NCBI GenBank assembly: GCA_964505215.1
Contig: CAZDGU010000001.1
Coordinates: 372,001 to 436,000, forward strand
DNA from: Gracilimonas sp964505215
GTDB taxonomy: Bacteria; Bacteroidota; Rhodothermia; Balneolales; Balneolaceae
DNA length: 64,000 nt
Direction of reading: 5' to 3'
Shown here one piece after another: positions 18,509 through 27,996 of the stretch. The number at the start of each line of letters is the position of its first letter. Positions within the stretch are counted from its first letter, which is position 1. The notes under the pieces are model-generated. The model did no database searches. It saw nothing but the letters and a program-made list of their open reading frames with translations, and was not told the DNA's origin. A program made the translations under genes and the position numbers.

Positions 18509-18531
18509 AACCTTTGCCTAATCAGTTTGTT

Positions 18532-21500
18532 TTAAAAGTCTAAGTTAAATCCACCCATAAAAGTTCTGGGCTGTGGATAGTGGGTTTGTGATTGTGCAAT
18601 AATTTCCGGATCCGGACCGGTAAATGCTGTCCATGTTAATAGGTTTTCTCCTTGCACAAATATTGAAAGAGCTTTAATTCCAATCTGATTTAAAAGTTTT
18701 GGGGTAAAATCATATTGAAGTGTTACATTTTTTAGTCGGATAAAAGATCCGTCTTGCATTCCCTTTGTATCGAATGTTGTTACAGAAGAGCCTCCCGGAA
18801 ATGATGAACTGCTATACATTCTGGGAACTTCAGTCATATCACCCGGTTTTTGCCACCGAGCATTCATATCTGTTGACAGCGTTCTTCCCCGATGTGGTGC
18901 CATCATAAATACATCATGCTGGTAGTTTCGAATATCTTTTCCATATTCGTAGTGAAATAACATGCTCAATGAGAAAGGACCATAGTTAAACTGATTTTGC
19001 AATCCTCCATAAAAATCGGGTAATTGACTTCCTATTGGTCTTCTATCTGCGTCTTTTACACTGTAGGTTAAGTTATTGTTTTCATCATACCACATAGGCT
19101 GACCATTGGAGGGGTTAACACCTGCAAATTTTGCACCCCAACGTATCTGTCGTGGCTGGCCTACCCGAATTGTGTTTCCAATACTTTCCTGGTCTCCCAC
19201 CAACTTCAAAATCTCACTTCTTTCGTATGTTAGGTTGAAGTCTGTATTCCAATGAAACTTTCCTGAGCGTAAGATTGTAGCTCCTAATTCAATCTCAACT
19301 CCCTCAACTCTTACGGTTCCCACATTATCATTAATATTACTAAAACCGCTGTTTGTAGGTAAGTTACGCTCTAATAACAAATCTTTGTTATCTTTTCGGA
19401 ATACTGCAAAAGAACCATAAACCCTTCCTTCCATTACAGCCCAATCTACACCTATATCGGTAGATACTGCTTTTTCCCATGTTAAGGTAGCATTGCCAAG
19501 TTGTGTGGGGCGAAGACCTGTTTCACCACCGTAAGAACCACCGGTTCCAAAGAATGGACGGGCAGCATAATAACCAATACCGGAGTTACCCGAAGTCCCA
19601 TGGCTAATGCGTGGCTTAAGTTGAAATATAAAATCAACATCATTCATAAAAGGCTCAGCAGCTATATCCCAAGCTAAAGAACCTGAATAGAATAGACCAA
19701 AACGCTTATCTTTACCAAAACGGCTGCTGCCGTCATATCTTAGGTTGACAGTTGCAAAGTATTTTTTATCAAAGTCATACTCTGCACGCGAAAATATTCC
19801 GGCATTTTTATATTCTGCAAAGCTACCGGCAATGCTGTAGTTTTCAGCTGTCGAACTGATTGTTTCAAACAACTCACTTGGCAATCCTCTTCCGTGACTT
19901 GTCTGATATCGGCGATACATGTGTTGATACTCCGCACCAAGAATAACATTTACATTATGTACGTTGCGGTAGGTATTTACATAATCAAGTACCTGGTCGG
20001 TATTCCAGCTGGTAACTTCTCGGGTGCGTTCGTAAACAGCTCCACCATAGGCATTATATCTATTGATGCTCGGGTTATAGAATCGATGGTCTAAAACCGT
20101 TCTGAAATCCATAGCCCACCTGGATCGAATACTTAAGTTTTCTGTAAACTTATAAGTAGCACTTGCATTTCCAAGTAATTGAAATGTTCGGCTAAATCTT
20201 TCCTCTTCATTTAAAACCTGAACGTTATTGTACATCACGCCTGACAAATCAGAAGGATCCTGATTATAACTACCATCTGGGTTATAAATAGGAGATGTTA
20301 CTCTTGTAGTTACGCCACCATGAAAAGGACTTCCAATCCAATTAGACCCACTTGTGCTTCCATCAGAATCAGCTAACCCAGTGGCTTTACTTCTGGAAAT
20401 ATTAGTTTTCACATCAAAGAGCAGTTTTTCTGATACTCTGTGGGTCAGGTTTGTGCGTAAATTCACTCGTTCAAATTTATTACCGATAATAGTACCTTCT
20501 TGGTCATTCAAGCCTGCAGATATATAAAATTGAGTAGATTCAGAACCTCCTCTTGCTGATAAATTATAGCGCTGCTGAATTCCTGGCCTTAAAAATGCTC
20601 CATACCAATCATAGGTACCTACGTCATCGGGATGTCCATAAATAATATATGCTGCTTGGGTTCCTGCTTCACGCGGGTTACTGTATGTAGTACCTTTATA
20701 TGTGGTTTTCCCCAGATCTTCATAACGATTGGCATAAGCTTCAGCCATAGCATTTACGAAGTCCGGTCCATTCATCATGTCGTATTTAAACATCTGTTCA
20801 GAAACTCCCAATTGGGCAGATGCGCTTATTTGTGTAGGCCCTTCTTTACCCCCACGTGTTGATATCAGCACAACTCCGTTAGAGCCTTCAGCTCCATAAA
20901 GTGCGGTTGCTTCAGCATCTTTTAATACGTTTATAGATTCGATATCGGATGGATTTAATCCTTGCAATATATTATTGGATCCTTGAGTACCTCTATAGCT
21001 TGACTCTAACCTAATGCCATCAACAATAAAAAGTGGCGAAGTACTGGCGTTAATGGAGCCTATTCCACGAATTCGGATATAACTGTCGCCACCGGGCTGC
21101 CCACTTGTATTTATCATTCTAAAACCTGCAGCTCTACCCTGAAGTGCCTGATCCGGAGTTTGAATAGAGCGATGCTTAAAATCCTCTCCACTTACAGTAG
21201 ATATAGCTCCTGTTGGTGCTCTCTGCCGAATTCCGTAGCCTGTTACTACTAACGATTCTAATTCTTGGCTGCTCGGCGTCAGCTTAAATTCTACACGTGT
21301 TGTTTCCCCATCAAAAATCTCGACTTCTTGTGCAAATTGCTCATAACCAATAAATGAAACCAATACTTCATAAACACCCGGTTGTATCCCGACTATTTCA
21401 AACTTACCATCTTTGTCCGTAGAAGTACCCTGCCCCGTCTCGCTAATAAATACGTTAGCACCCGGCATTAATTCATTTGTACTTGCATCAACTACACTTC

Positions 21501-21909
21501 CTCGCAATTTTCCTACCGGAAATTCATACAATGGCAAAACGGGAAGCTCCTTAATTATAATCACTTTTCTATTATTAGATAAGGTTAAATAAAGATCTGT
21601 TCCCTCCAATAAATCATTAAGAACTCGGTAAACCGGTTCATTTGTTGCCTGATAGGTAATATCCTTTTTCGGAAGAACTTTTGTATCGTAAGAAATACCC
21701 ACTTTTGCTTGTCTGGTTAACTTTAGAAGAGCATTTGCAAGCGGTTCGTCAGCAAAATTTACGGTTACAAAGTTACGTTGGTTTTCTTTTAACGTATTAA
21801 ATGCTGTTAACTGCCTTGCCTCAGCTGCACTTCCTGTAATCAGCAGTACCACAAGCATTGTAGTAAGCTTCGTAATTGTGGTAAGTACACTTTTGTATCG
21901 TTCAGTCAT
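18532..21909 (-). CDS. SusC/RagA-family TonB-dependent transporter with STN signalling domain
   Basis: An outer membrane TonB-dependent transporter of 1125 residues. The ATG at 21909 is chosen: it is preceded by AAAGAAG and opens a normal signal peptide (MTERYKSVLT, ending AAEA). The longer frame needs a TTG start inside fecR. In order: STN domain (VNFADEPLANALLKLTRQ), carboxypeptidase-like regulatory beta domain (LRGSVVDASTNELMPGANVF), plug (LVVTGYGIRQRAPTGAI, SPLFIVDGIRL, NVLKDAEATALYGAEGSNGV) and the barrel ending TFMGGFNLDF. The STN domain, together with FecR and the ECF factor directly upstream, indicates substrate-induced transmembrane signalling. Confidence 0.95.
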   Translation of the reverse strand: MTERYKSVLTTITKLTTMLVVLLITGSAAEARQLTAFNTLKENQRNFVTVNFADEPLANALLKLTRQAKVGISYDTKVLPKKDITYQATNEPVYRVLNDLLEGTDLYLTLSNNRKVIIIKELPVLPLYEFPVGKLRGSVVDASTNELMPGANVFISETGQGTSTDKDGKFEIVGIQPGVYEVLVSFIGYEQFAQEVEIFDGETTRVEFKLTPSSQELESLVVTGYGIRQRAPTGAISTVSGEDFKHRSIQTPDQALQGRAAGFRMINTSGQPGGDSYIRIRGIGSINASTSPLFIVDGIRLESSYRGTQGSNNILQGLNPSDIESINVLKDAEATALYGAEGSNGVVLISTRGGKEGPTQISASAQLGVSEQMFKYDMMNGPDFVNAMAEAYANRYEDLGKTTYKGTTYSNPREAGTQAAYIIYGHPDDVGTYDWYGAFLRPGIQQRYNLSARGGSESTQFYISAGLNDQEGTIIGNKFERVNLRTNLTHRVSEKLLFDVKTNISRSKATGLADSDGSTSGSNWIGSPFHGGVTTRVTSPIYNPDGSYNQDPSDLSGVMYNNVQVLNEEERFSRTFQLLGNASATYKFTENLSIRSRWAMDFRTVLDHRFYNPSINRYNAYGGAVYERTREVTSWNTDQVLDYVNTYRNVHNVNVILGAEYQHMYRRYQTSHGRGLPSELFETISSTAENYSIAGSFAEYKNAGIFSRAEYDFDKKYFATVNLRYDGSSRFGKDKRFGLFYSGSLAWDIAAEPFMNDVDFIFQLKPRISHGTSGNSGIGYYAARPFFGTGGSYGGETGLRPTQLGNATLTWEKAVSTDIGVDWAVMEGRVYGSFAVFRKDNKDLLLERNLPTNSGFSNINDNVGTVRVEGVEIELGATILRSGKFHWNTDFNLTYERSEILKLVGDQESIGNTIRVGQPRQIRWGAKFAGVNPSNGQPMWYDENNNLTYSVKDADRRPIGSQLPDFYGGLQNQFNYGPFSLSMLFHYEYGKDIRNYQHDVFMMAPHRGRTLSTDMNARWQKPGDMTEVPRMYSSSSFPGGSSVTTFDTKGMQDGSFIRLKNVTLQYDFTPKLLNQIGIKALSIFVQGENLLTWTAFTGPDPEIIAQSQTHYPQPRTFMGGFNLDF

Positions 21910-21977
21910 ATCTTCTTTACCATTTTTGTTTTTTGAAAAGTTTACCAAGTTTCTTGATTCGTGATTATTCACTTCAT

Positions 21978-22982
21978 TCACTCCTTCCAAATTACCTTTT
22001 GGCCTTCAATCTCGTATCGTATATCAAAGGTTTTAGCGATTGTAGATATGGTGGTCTCCAAATCGCTTTTTTCAAAATTTGCGGTTAATTCCAACCTCTT
22101 AAGCCGCTCGCTCCCAAAATCTATATCAGCACCAAATAAATGCTCTAACTGCTGGCTAACCTGATTGAGCGTTTCACCGGAATACGTTAGCCTGTTACTC
22201 ATCCAGCTAAGGTGATTCACTGCTCTGGTTTTCTCAATAGTTATTCGGTTGGTTGAAAGCTGCAGCAAGCCGAAATCGTCCTTAGCAAGTTGTACACTCA
22301 CCGATTGCTCACCTTCTCTGCTTTGAAGCGCCACTTTACCCTCCACTACAGCTACTTGTACATTATTGGCTGGCGCATCCGATTTAACATTAAATTTTGT
22401 ACCTAATACTACAACAGAGGCGCCATTTACCTCTACAATAAACTTTTGGGGCTGATTTTTTACCACTTCGAAATAACCCTCTCCTTCTAATTTCACCACC
22501 CGATCAACCTTTGACCAAGTCTCCGGCACGGTTAAAGAGGATTTTTCATTTAATCGAATTTTTGTACCATCCGTAAGCGTAAATACCTTCTGCTGATCTT
22601 CTTTGGTTACATAAGTAACTAAAACTTCACTTTTATCCTGTCCAGATCCGGTAAGATTAATACCGCCCATGAGATAAGCTGCATACGAGAAAAGCCCTGC
22701 AATTAATAAAATAGATGCCACCCGCAGATAAACTCCATAATTACTTTTGCGGCTATTATTTCCCTTTTTATTATGCTGAATTCGATTGAAGAGCTTATTG
22801 CTGTTCAATTCAGTACGAAATAATAAATCGCTACTTTGGCTCAACAACGGCTCCTGCTCATCAAAATCTTGTCGTAAATACTCCGCCCCCTCTTTTGTTT
22901 GAAACCATGCCAGCACCTCTTCCAGCTCATCTGCAGTGCATTGATCGTTGAAGTATTTATTTAGTAATTCCTTGTTCATCAA
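21978..22982 (-). CDS. FecR-family anti-sigma factor
   Basis: A 334-residue single-pass regulator. The cytoplasmic N-terminus (LLNKYFNDQCTADELEEVLA) should hold the sigma factor; a TM segment of about 86-106 (VASILLIAGLFSYAAYLMGG) is followed by the periplasmic FecR domain (DGTKIRLNEKSSLTVPETW, VLGTKFNVKSD) and a C-terminal domain with LTYSGETLNQVSQQLEHLFG, the part that contacts the transporter's STN domain. It ends 69 bases before the chosen susC start. Classic surface signalling: substrate, SusC, FecR, ECF factor, locus transcription. Confidence 0.93.
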   Translation of the reverse strand: MMNKELLNKYFNDQCTADELEEVLAWFQTKEGAEYLRQDFDEQEPLLSQSSDLLFRTELNSNKLFNRIQHNKKGNNSRKSNYGVYLRVASILLIAGLFSYAAYLMGGINLTGSGQDKSEVLVTYVTKEDQQKVFTLTDGTKIRLNEKSSLTVPETWSKVDRVVKLEGEGYFEVVKNQPQKFIVEVNGASVVVLGTKFNVKSDAPANNVQVAVVEGKVALQSREGEQSVSVQLAKDDFGLLQLSTNRITIEKTRAVNHLSWMSNRLTYSGETLNQVSQQLEHLFGADIDFGSERLKRLELTANFEKSDLETTISTIAKTFDIRYEIEGQKVIWKE

Positions 22983-23243
22983 ATATTAAATGCTTTGTCT
23001 TTTTTACTCGTTCTACCTGTAATACAAATGAGAATGCGGTTAGTATTACTCTAAATAAATTTATTTTCAGAAAAGACAGAAAAACTCCCCAAGTATTGAA
23101 GTCTTTAAAATATTTCTCAACAAAATATTCAGCAGCTGTACAGATAGGTTACCGCAACTTGCAGCAAGTTGTAGGCGTGTTAAAATGCTAATAATGATTA
23201 GAAAGGCTTTTGAAGATGAGTTAGATTCAACAGAACAACAAAA

Positions 23244-23825
23244 TCAGGTACCGGTTTTACGGTTTAAATGTTCGGTTACAAATTCGCGGATAAAGTTAGT
23301 CGCCTTGTAGTAGTGTACCTTAACCGTATTTTCAGAAATCCCTAAATATTGAGCAACCTCTTGATTGGTGAGCCTATCGACTGTGCGCAATTCAAAAACC
23401 TGGCGTCTTTTAGGTGGAAGTTGCAACACGGCACGCTGAAAATGCTCTCTGTATTCTGATAGAGAGCTTACATTATCAGGCATTTGCCTATCTACCCTAT
23501 TTTGATACTGTAGCAAAGCATGCTTTTTTATTATCTCCTTATCACGAGTAAGCATATTTAGAACATGATTTTTTGTAGCTGTAAATAAAAATCCTTTTAA
23601 CGAACCGGATGCATCTAATTTTCTTCTGTTATTCCACAGCTTTATAAAAACATCATGAACAGCATCTTCTGCCAGCTGCCTGTTTCGTAAGTATTTTAAC
23701 GCAATTCTATAAAGGGGGTGATGATATTTTTCATACGCCAGCCGAAAAAATCGTTCGTTACCGATTTTCACTTTTAATAAAATCTCATCATCCTGAAAAT
23801 TTTTATCACACATAACAGCAGGCAT
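23244..23825 (-). CDS. ECF-type RNA polymerase sigma-70 factor
   Basis: A 193-residue extracytoplasmic function sigma factor. Sigma region 2 is FFRLAYEKYHHPLYRIAL with AEDAVHDVFIKLWNNR, and region 4 is LPPKRRQVFELRTVDRLTN followed by the helix-turn-helix QEVAQYLGISENTVKVHYYK. It heads the locus, 261 bases before fecR, so it is probably the dedicated activator of the SusCD-hydrolase genes. The start could be Met1 or Met5 (MCDKNF). Confidence 0.95.
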   Translation of the reverse strand: MPAVMCDKNFQDDEILLKVKIGNERFFRLAYEKYHHPLYRIALKYLRNRQLAEDAVHDVFIKLWNNRRKLDASGSLKGFLFTATKNHVLNMLTRDKEIIKKHALLQYQNRVDRQMPDNVSSLSEYREHFQRAVLQLPPKRRQVFELRTVDRLTNQEVAQYLGISENTVKVHYYKATNFIREFVTEHLNRKTGT

Positions 23826-24210
23826 TTCGTTTTCAAAAAACTTAGAAAGTAGTAGAGTTAATCTTGGGAGTAATCCATTCGCTCGCCTGCGTTATATTCA
23901 CAAAATGAATCTGGATTTAAAAGTTAGAAAACATGATTTGCAATAATTTACAACTGCTATAAATTTACTTTGACCCAAAAATCGGAATACAATATTGGTT
24001 TAATCATTTTAAAACAAGATTCTATGCAATATTTACAACTCCATTTTTGAAGTAAAACCCTCTAACTTGATATCCTTATTTTTTTGTTTTTCAGGTGGAT
24101 TTTCATACAAAATTATGTATTCAACCCTATTGTAAAATCTGCTTTTTAATATTTTGGTGCGTTAACCGGTGCTTTTAAATGAGGTTCAACCCGCTTCGGC
24201 TTCACCAACC
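23826..24210. other. Intergenic spacer upstream of the ECF sigma gene
   Basis: 385 bases, AT-rich, between the ECF factor gene and the metalloprotease-like gene, both on the minus strand. It should carry the promoter of the ECF factor. I found no convincing TAnnTTTG box on the minus strand, no strong terminator hairpin and no open frame worth calling. Confidence 0.5.
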
Positions 24211-25887
24211 CTACTTAGCCAGCAGCAGCTTTCCGGTTTCGCTTTTGTTGTCAACTATTAGCCGGTAAATATACACGCCGCTGGAGATGTCGTTGGCTCT
24301 AAATTGCGGGTAGTATCGCCCGGAGTTTTGCTGGCCATCGACCAATGTTTGCACGTGGCGGCCAAGGGCATCAAATACATCCAGTTTTACCTGTGCGGTT
24401 TTTGAAAGTGCGTATGGAATGGTGGTTGAAGGATTAAAAGGATTAGGATAATTAGGCTCTAATTTAAACGTTTCATCTTTTGCCAAAGCCTCTCCTACCA
24501 GTTCAATTTGGATAGGACTCTCTACATTTTCAGCATTATGAATAACCTGAATTTCTCCCGTTGATTTCCCCTCCATATCCGGCAGGTAGCTTACATTTAC
24601 ATCTACAGCTTCGCCGGGTGCTAAAGTGATAATTCGCGCATTATGCTCTACTGAGTATTTTTTACCGGAAGCAACAACCACCCTGCCTACTAATGGATCT
24701 TTCGCATGGGCGCTATTTTCAATCCGAAAGCTTTTCTTAACTATTTTATTTGCATTCGTAACTCCAAAATTCAGGTGCATATCGTCTAAATTACTCAGCG
24801 ATAAATAAGATTCACTCCCAATCAGACTTTCACAATTTTCGGTGAGCGGCCAGCCCATATCTCCAAACATACTGCATGCAATAGCTCCGGGAGCATGAAC
24901 GGCAAAAGCGCGGTCTATTTGCGGACGCATAAGCGCATTTTCGGTGTTGGTGTAGGTTTGAAGATCCACATGCGAGTAGCTTGAACCTCCGTTCCAATCT
25001 GATGGAGCATATAGGCGCACGGCTTGCCCTTTATTAGCCGTAATGGCATTAATGCCGGCAAAAAACAACCCTCCTCTTTTACCGGTTACCGCATCAAATA
25101 ATAAAGGAGAAGGATTTGTGTACACCTGACGATTTAAAATATCAACCCCACGACCATCCATCACAAAACGATCGTAGATAATAGGCCATGCCGGATTTCC
25201 ATATCCCCAACTTGCAGAGCCGCTGTTGAGTACGCTAACCGAGCCGATAAATCCCAGTCCATGTCCCAGTTCGTGAAGCACAACCGTTACAAAATCAATG
25301 AGGCCTTGCGGAGTTTCTGCATCGGTGCCAAAATACCACTGATTCCACGCAGAATTCATATTTACCGTTATGTCGTAATCCACCTCATTTTCCGTTCCTT
25401 GCGATTCTTCTACAAAATCTATTCCGGACATTGCACTCCCAAGAGCAATAGAATACCAGGTTTGAGGCTCCCCTTCGGTAATACTTACAATTTGAGTGGG
25501 ACCGGCACTTCCCAGCGTGCGCTCGCCCAGTTCTACCCAATTAGCCTCAATACGAATGGGTACTTCAGAATATAAGTGCGTTTCCCAAATGCTTACGGCA
25601 TATTCAAATGCAGCAATAGCCTGCGCCGGCCAGATGGATCGGTTCACATAAAAAACCTGAATATTTGATTTTTTAGCCGAAGAGCTTTTTCTCAAGCTTT
25701 CCTGAGTACGTTTTATACGATAATAGGTATCAATACCGGTTGACTCTAACGTACAGATCTGCTCAATTTGCTGCTGAGTTAACCTGACTGTTTTATACGA
25801 ATCCGAAACAACTTCGGTCTGTGCTTTTAAACTGAAGGATGCAACAAATAACAGTAAGGCCGTGCCTATAGTTTTGATTAGGTTCAT
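24211..25887 (-). CDS. Secreted metalloprotease-like protein with sorting tag
   Basis: A 558-residue exported protein (signal peptide ending SLKAQ, about 22). A zinc-protease motif VVLHELGHGLGFIG has HELGH at 205-209, but the third metzincin ligand His is replaced by Gly. Residues of about 365-460 form an Ig-like domain resembling the ASPM/choice-of-anchor type (SFRIENSAHAKDPLVGRV). The C-terminus carries LEPNYPNPFNPSTTIPYAL and ends SETGKLLLAK, the sorting tag. Probably a surface or extracellular peptidase, or a binding protein derived from one. It is upstream of the ECF gene on the same strand but separated by 385 bases, so co-transcription is not assured. Confidence 0.78.
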   Translation of the reverse strand: MNLIKTIGTALLLFVASFSLKAQTEVVSDSYKTVRLTQQQIEQICTLESTGIDTYYRIKRTQESLRKSSSAKKSNIQVFYVNRSIWPAQAIAAFEYAVSIWETHLYSEVPIRIEANWVELGERTLGSAGPTQIVSITEGEPQTWYSIALGSAMSGIDFVEESQGTENEVDYDITVNMNSAWNQWYFGTDAETPQGLIDFVTVVLHELGHGLGFIGSVSVLNSGSASWGYGNPAWPIIYDRFVMDGRGVDILNRQVYTNPSPLLFDAVTGKRGGLFFAGINAITANKGQAVRLYAPSDWNGGSSYSHVDLQTYTNTENALMRPQIDRAFAVHAPGAIACSMFGDMGWPLTENCESLIGSESYLSLSNLDDMHLNFGVTNANKIVKKSFRIENSAHAKDPLVGRVVVASGKKYSVEHNARIITLAPGEAVDVNVSYLPDMEGKSTGEIQVIHNAENVESPIQIELVGEALAKDETFKLEPNYPNPFNPSTTIPYALSKTAQVKLDVFDALGRHVQTLVDGQQNSGRYYPQFRANDISSGVYIYRLIVDNKSETGKLLLAK

Positions 25888-26118
25888 AAATCTTGATGTT
25901 AGCTTTAGCCAAGTATAAAGTTTTTTTCTTAAATCTACTTAATAGGCTCTTCCTGTTGTTTGAGTATTCGCATCAGCCAATATTTTTCTATTTCTATTAT
26001 TCTATTTGGGGTGATGGAAAAGCCTAAATCAGACTATTTTTCCTTTCTTATCTTTTTATGGGAATGATCTGTAAAAAATTTACTTTTGAATCCATACTAT
26101 AAACAAAATTACTTTACC

Positions 26119-26310
26119 ATGGACGGAAATAACAGGTCAAATATTCAAACAGGCATGAGAGTTGGCATTGTGCTGAAGGCTGATCAAAAATCAGGGAAAA
26201 TTACGGAGGGAACCGTTCAGCGTATTCTTACAAATTCTCCAAATCATCCGCATGGCATAAAGGTGAAGCTTACGGATGGTCGGATTGGCCGCGTTAAAAA
26301 GCTGTTATAG
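26119..26310 (+). CDS. ywbE: YwbE-family small protein
   Basis: 63 residues starting MDGNNRSNIQTGM, the usual start for the family; the frame could extend 33 bases upstream but that adds nothing conserved. VGIVLKADQKSGKITEGTV and PHGIKVKLTDGRIGRVKKL are the conserved YwbE body, a small basic beta-barrel of unknown function. Four bases before the next hydrolase gene, so probably co-transcribed. Confidence 0.85.
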   Translation: MDGNNRSNIQTGMRVGIVLKADQKSGKITEGTVQRILTNSPNHPHGIKVKLTDGRIGRVKKLL

Positions 26311-26313
26311 CTT

Positions 26314-27237
26314 ATGAAGATTGAGGATTTCCCGATTCAAACCCTTCATTTTCCAGATGATTATGAAGGCAAGGTAATTGCTTCTCTAATTCGCTCGCCT
26401 AAAAACAGTGCCGGCCGGCCTTCTGTTTTGTACTTGCACGGATTGAGCGATTATTTTTTTCAGGTGCATGTGGCTGAAGCTTTTCATAACCAAGGCTATA
26501 ATTTCTACGCACTGGATTTGAGGAAGCACGGGCGGTCTCTGCTTCCGCACCAGCACCCAAATTACTGCCGCTCCATTACTGAATATTTCCCGGAAATTGA
26601 CGAATCGCTGGATATTATTGATGCGGAAAGTAATGCTGAAATTATACTGTTAGGCCATTCCACCGGTGGACTTACCGCCGCTTCGTATCTCAATGAAAAT
26701 AAACAGCAGCAACAGGTTCAAAAGCTAATTCTGAACTCTCCTTTTTTGCAGTTTAATATGAAAGCCTGGCAGCGATTTCTTTTACTTCCCGCTTCGGTAA
26801 TTATTTCTAAGATTGCGCCGTATTTTTCCATCAAAAAACCTTTTTCGGGCGTGTATGGCTCCAGTTTATTTCATAATAAAAATGGGGAGTGGGATTATAA
26901 CACCGACTGGAAACCTCTGGATGGATTTCCCGCTTATCTGGCCTGGGCGGCGGCTATGTACAAGGCTCAAAAAAAGCTGCACACTTCGGCTGACATTCAC
27001 ATCCCTATTCTTATTTTGCACTCAGCACATTCAACCCGAAGCAAGATTTGGAAGCCGCGCGTAATGCAGTCCGACATGGTGTTGAACGTGAAGCACATCA
27101 AAAAGTATGGAAAGAGATTAGGCCATAACGTAAACTTTGCCGAAGTTGAGGGAGCCATGCACGATGTTTTTCTTTCTCCCGAAGAAAGCAGACAGCAAGC
27201 TTTTGATAAGATGTTTAGCTGGCTCAACAATGCATAA
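26314..27237 (+). CDS. Alpha/beta hydrolase (serine aminopeptidase S33/lysophospholipase-like)
   Basis: A 307-residue cytoplasmic hydrolase. SVLYLHGLSDYFFQ gives the oxyanion loop, ILLGHSTGGLTAASYL the nucleophile elbow (Ser116), and EGAMHDVFLSPEE the catalytic His near the C-terminus. It resembles monoacylglycerol lipase/lysophospholipase-type S33 hydrolases. It follows ywbE by three bases and is 60 bases before the methyltransferase gene. The substrate is not clear; no signal peptide. Confidence 0.85.
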   Translation: MKIEDFPIQTLHFPDDYEGKVIASLIRSPKNSAGRPSVLYLHGLSDYFFQVHVAEAFHNQGYNFYALDLRKHGRSLLPHQHPNYCRSITEYFPEIDESLDIIDAESNAEIILLGHSTGGLTAASYLNENKQQQQVQKLILNSPFLQFNMKAWQRFLLLPASVIISKIAPYFSIKKPFSGVYGSSLFHNKNGEWDYNTDWKPLDGFPAYLAWAAAMYKAQKKLHTSADIHIPILILHSAHSTRSKIWKPRVMQSDMVLNVKHIKKYGKRLGHNVNFAEVEGAMHDVFLSPEESRQQAFDKMFSWLNNA

Positions 27238-27297
27238 TCGCATTGATGTTTTGGATACATGCTAATTTTGAATCTATATCGGTAAGTTATTGATACC

Positions 27298-27930
27298 ATG
27301 AATTGCACCCTCTGCTCCTCCGTCACAAAGCCATTTTATTACTACGAGAAAGAAGATCGCCAATATCACCGGTGCGTAAACTGCCGGGCCATTTTAATGG
27401 ATGAAGACGACTTCCCAACGCCGGAGCAGGAAATTGAGCGCTACAAAAGTCACGACAACGATGTACACGATCCCAGATATCAGGAATTTGTGACTCCTCT
27501 TGTTGAAAAGATTATGGAGCATTTTGAAGCCGATGAATTAGGGCTTGATTTCGGTTCGGGAACAGGCCCCGTCATCACAAAAATGCTTAGGGATGAAGGC
27601 TACTCTATCCAAACCTTCGATCCTTTTTTTGATAACGATACCGATGTTCTGAAGCTCAAATATGATTATATCGTCAGTTGTGAGGTAATTGAACATTTTC
27701 ACAGCCCACATGAGGAATTCACCCGGCTTAAAAATATGCTAAAGCCAAACGGAGCCTTATTTCTGAAAACAGATATCTACACAGACGATATCGATTTCCA
27801 CGCCTGGTATTACAAAGGAGATGAAACGCACGTGTTTTTCTATCACCCCGACACTTTGCGCTGGATGAAAGATGAGTTCGGCTTTAGGGCCATGGAAATG
27901 GATGATCGGCACATCAGCTTCTTTTTGTAA
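27298..27930 (+). CDS. Class I SAM-dependent methyltransferase with N-terminal zinc-ribbon motif
   Basis: 210 residues. The N-terminus has two CxxC pairs (MNCTLC and YHRCVNCRAIL) likely binding zinc. The SAM-binding motif I is GLDFGSGTGPVITKML at about 80-95, with motif II/III QTFDPFF and YDYIVSCEVIEHFHSP. This arrangement is seen in small methyltransferases of unclear target. Same strand and close to the preceding hydrolase; convergent with the M1 peptidase gene 66 bases away. Confidence 0.85.
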   Translation: MNCTLCSSVTKPFYYYEKEDRQYHRCVNCRAILMDEDDFPTPEQEIERYKSHDNDVHDPRYQEFVTPLVEKIMEHFEADELGLDFGSGTGPVITKMLRDEGYSIQTFDPFFDNDTDVLKLKYDYIVSCEVIEHFHSPHEEFTRLKNMLKPNGALFLKTDIYTDDIDFHAWYYKGDETHVFFYHPDTLRWMKDEFGFRAMEMDDRHISFFL

Positions 27931-27996
27931 AACTTCCGTGCCGAATCTTTTATGTTGAAACCAAACTCGGATCAGTATAATCGAGTTAATCAGGTT

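Noticed and set aside
21910..21990. Longer susC start (TTG at 21988-21990)
   Set aside because: It lies within the fecR reading frame, needs a rare start codon and puts a charged leader before a good signal peptide at 21909.
27964..27987. Bidirectional terminator between the methyltransferase and M1 peptidase genes
   Set aside because: AACTCG/CGAGTT is only 6 bp, AT-flanked and without a T-tract on either strand.
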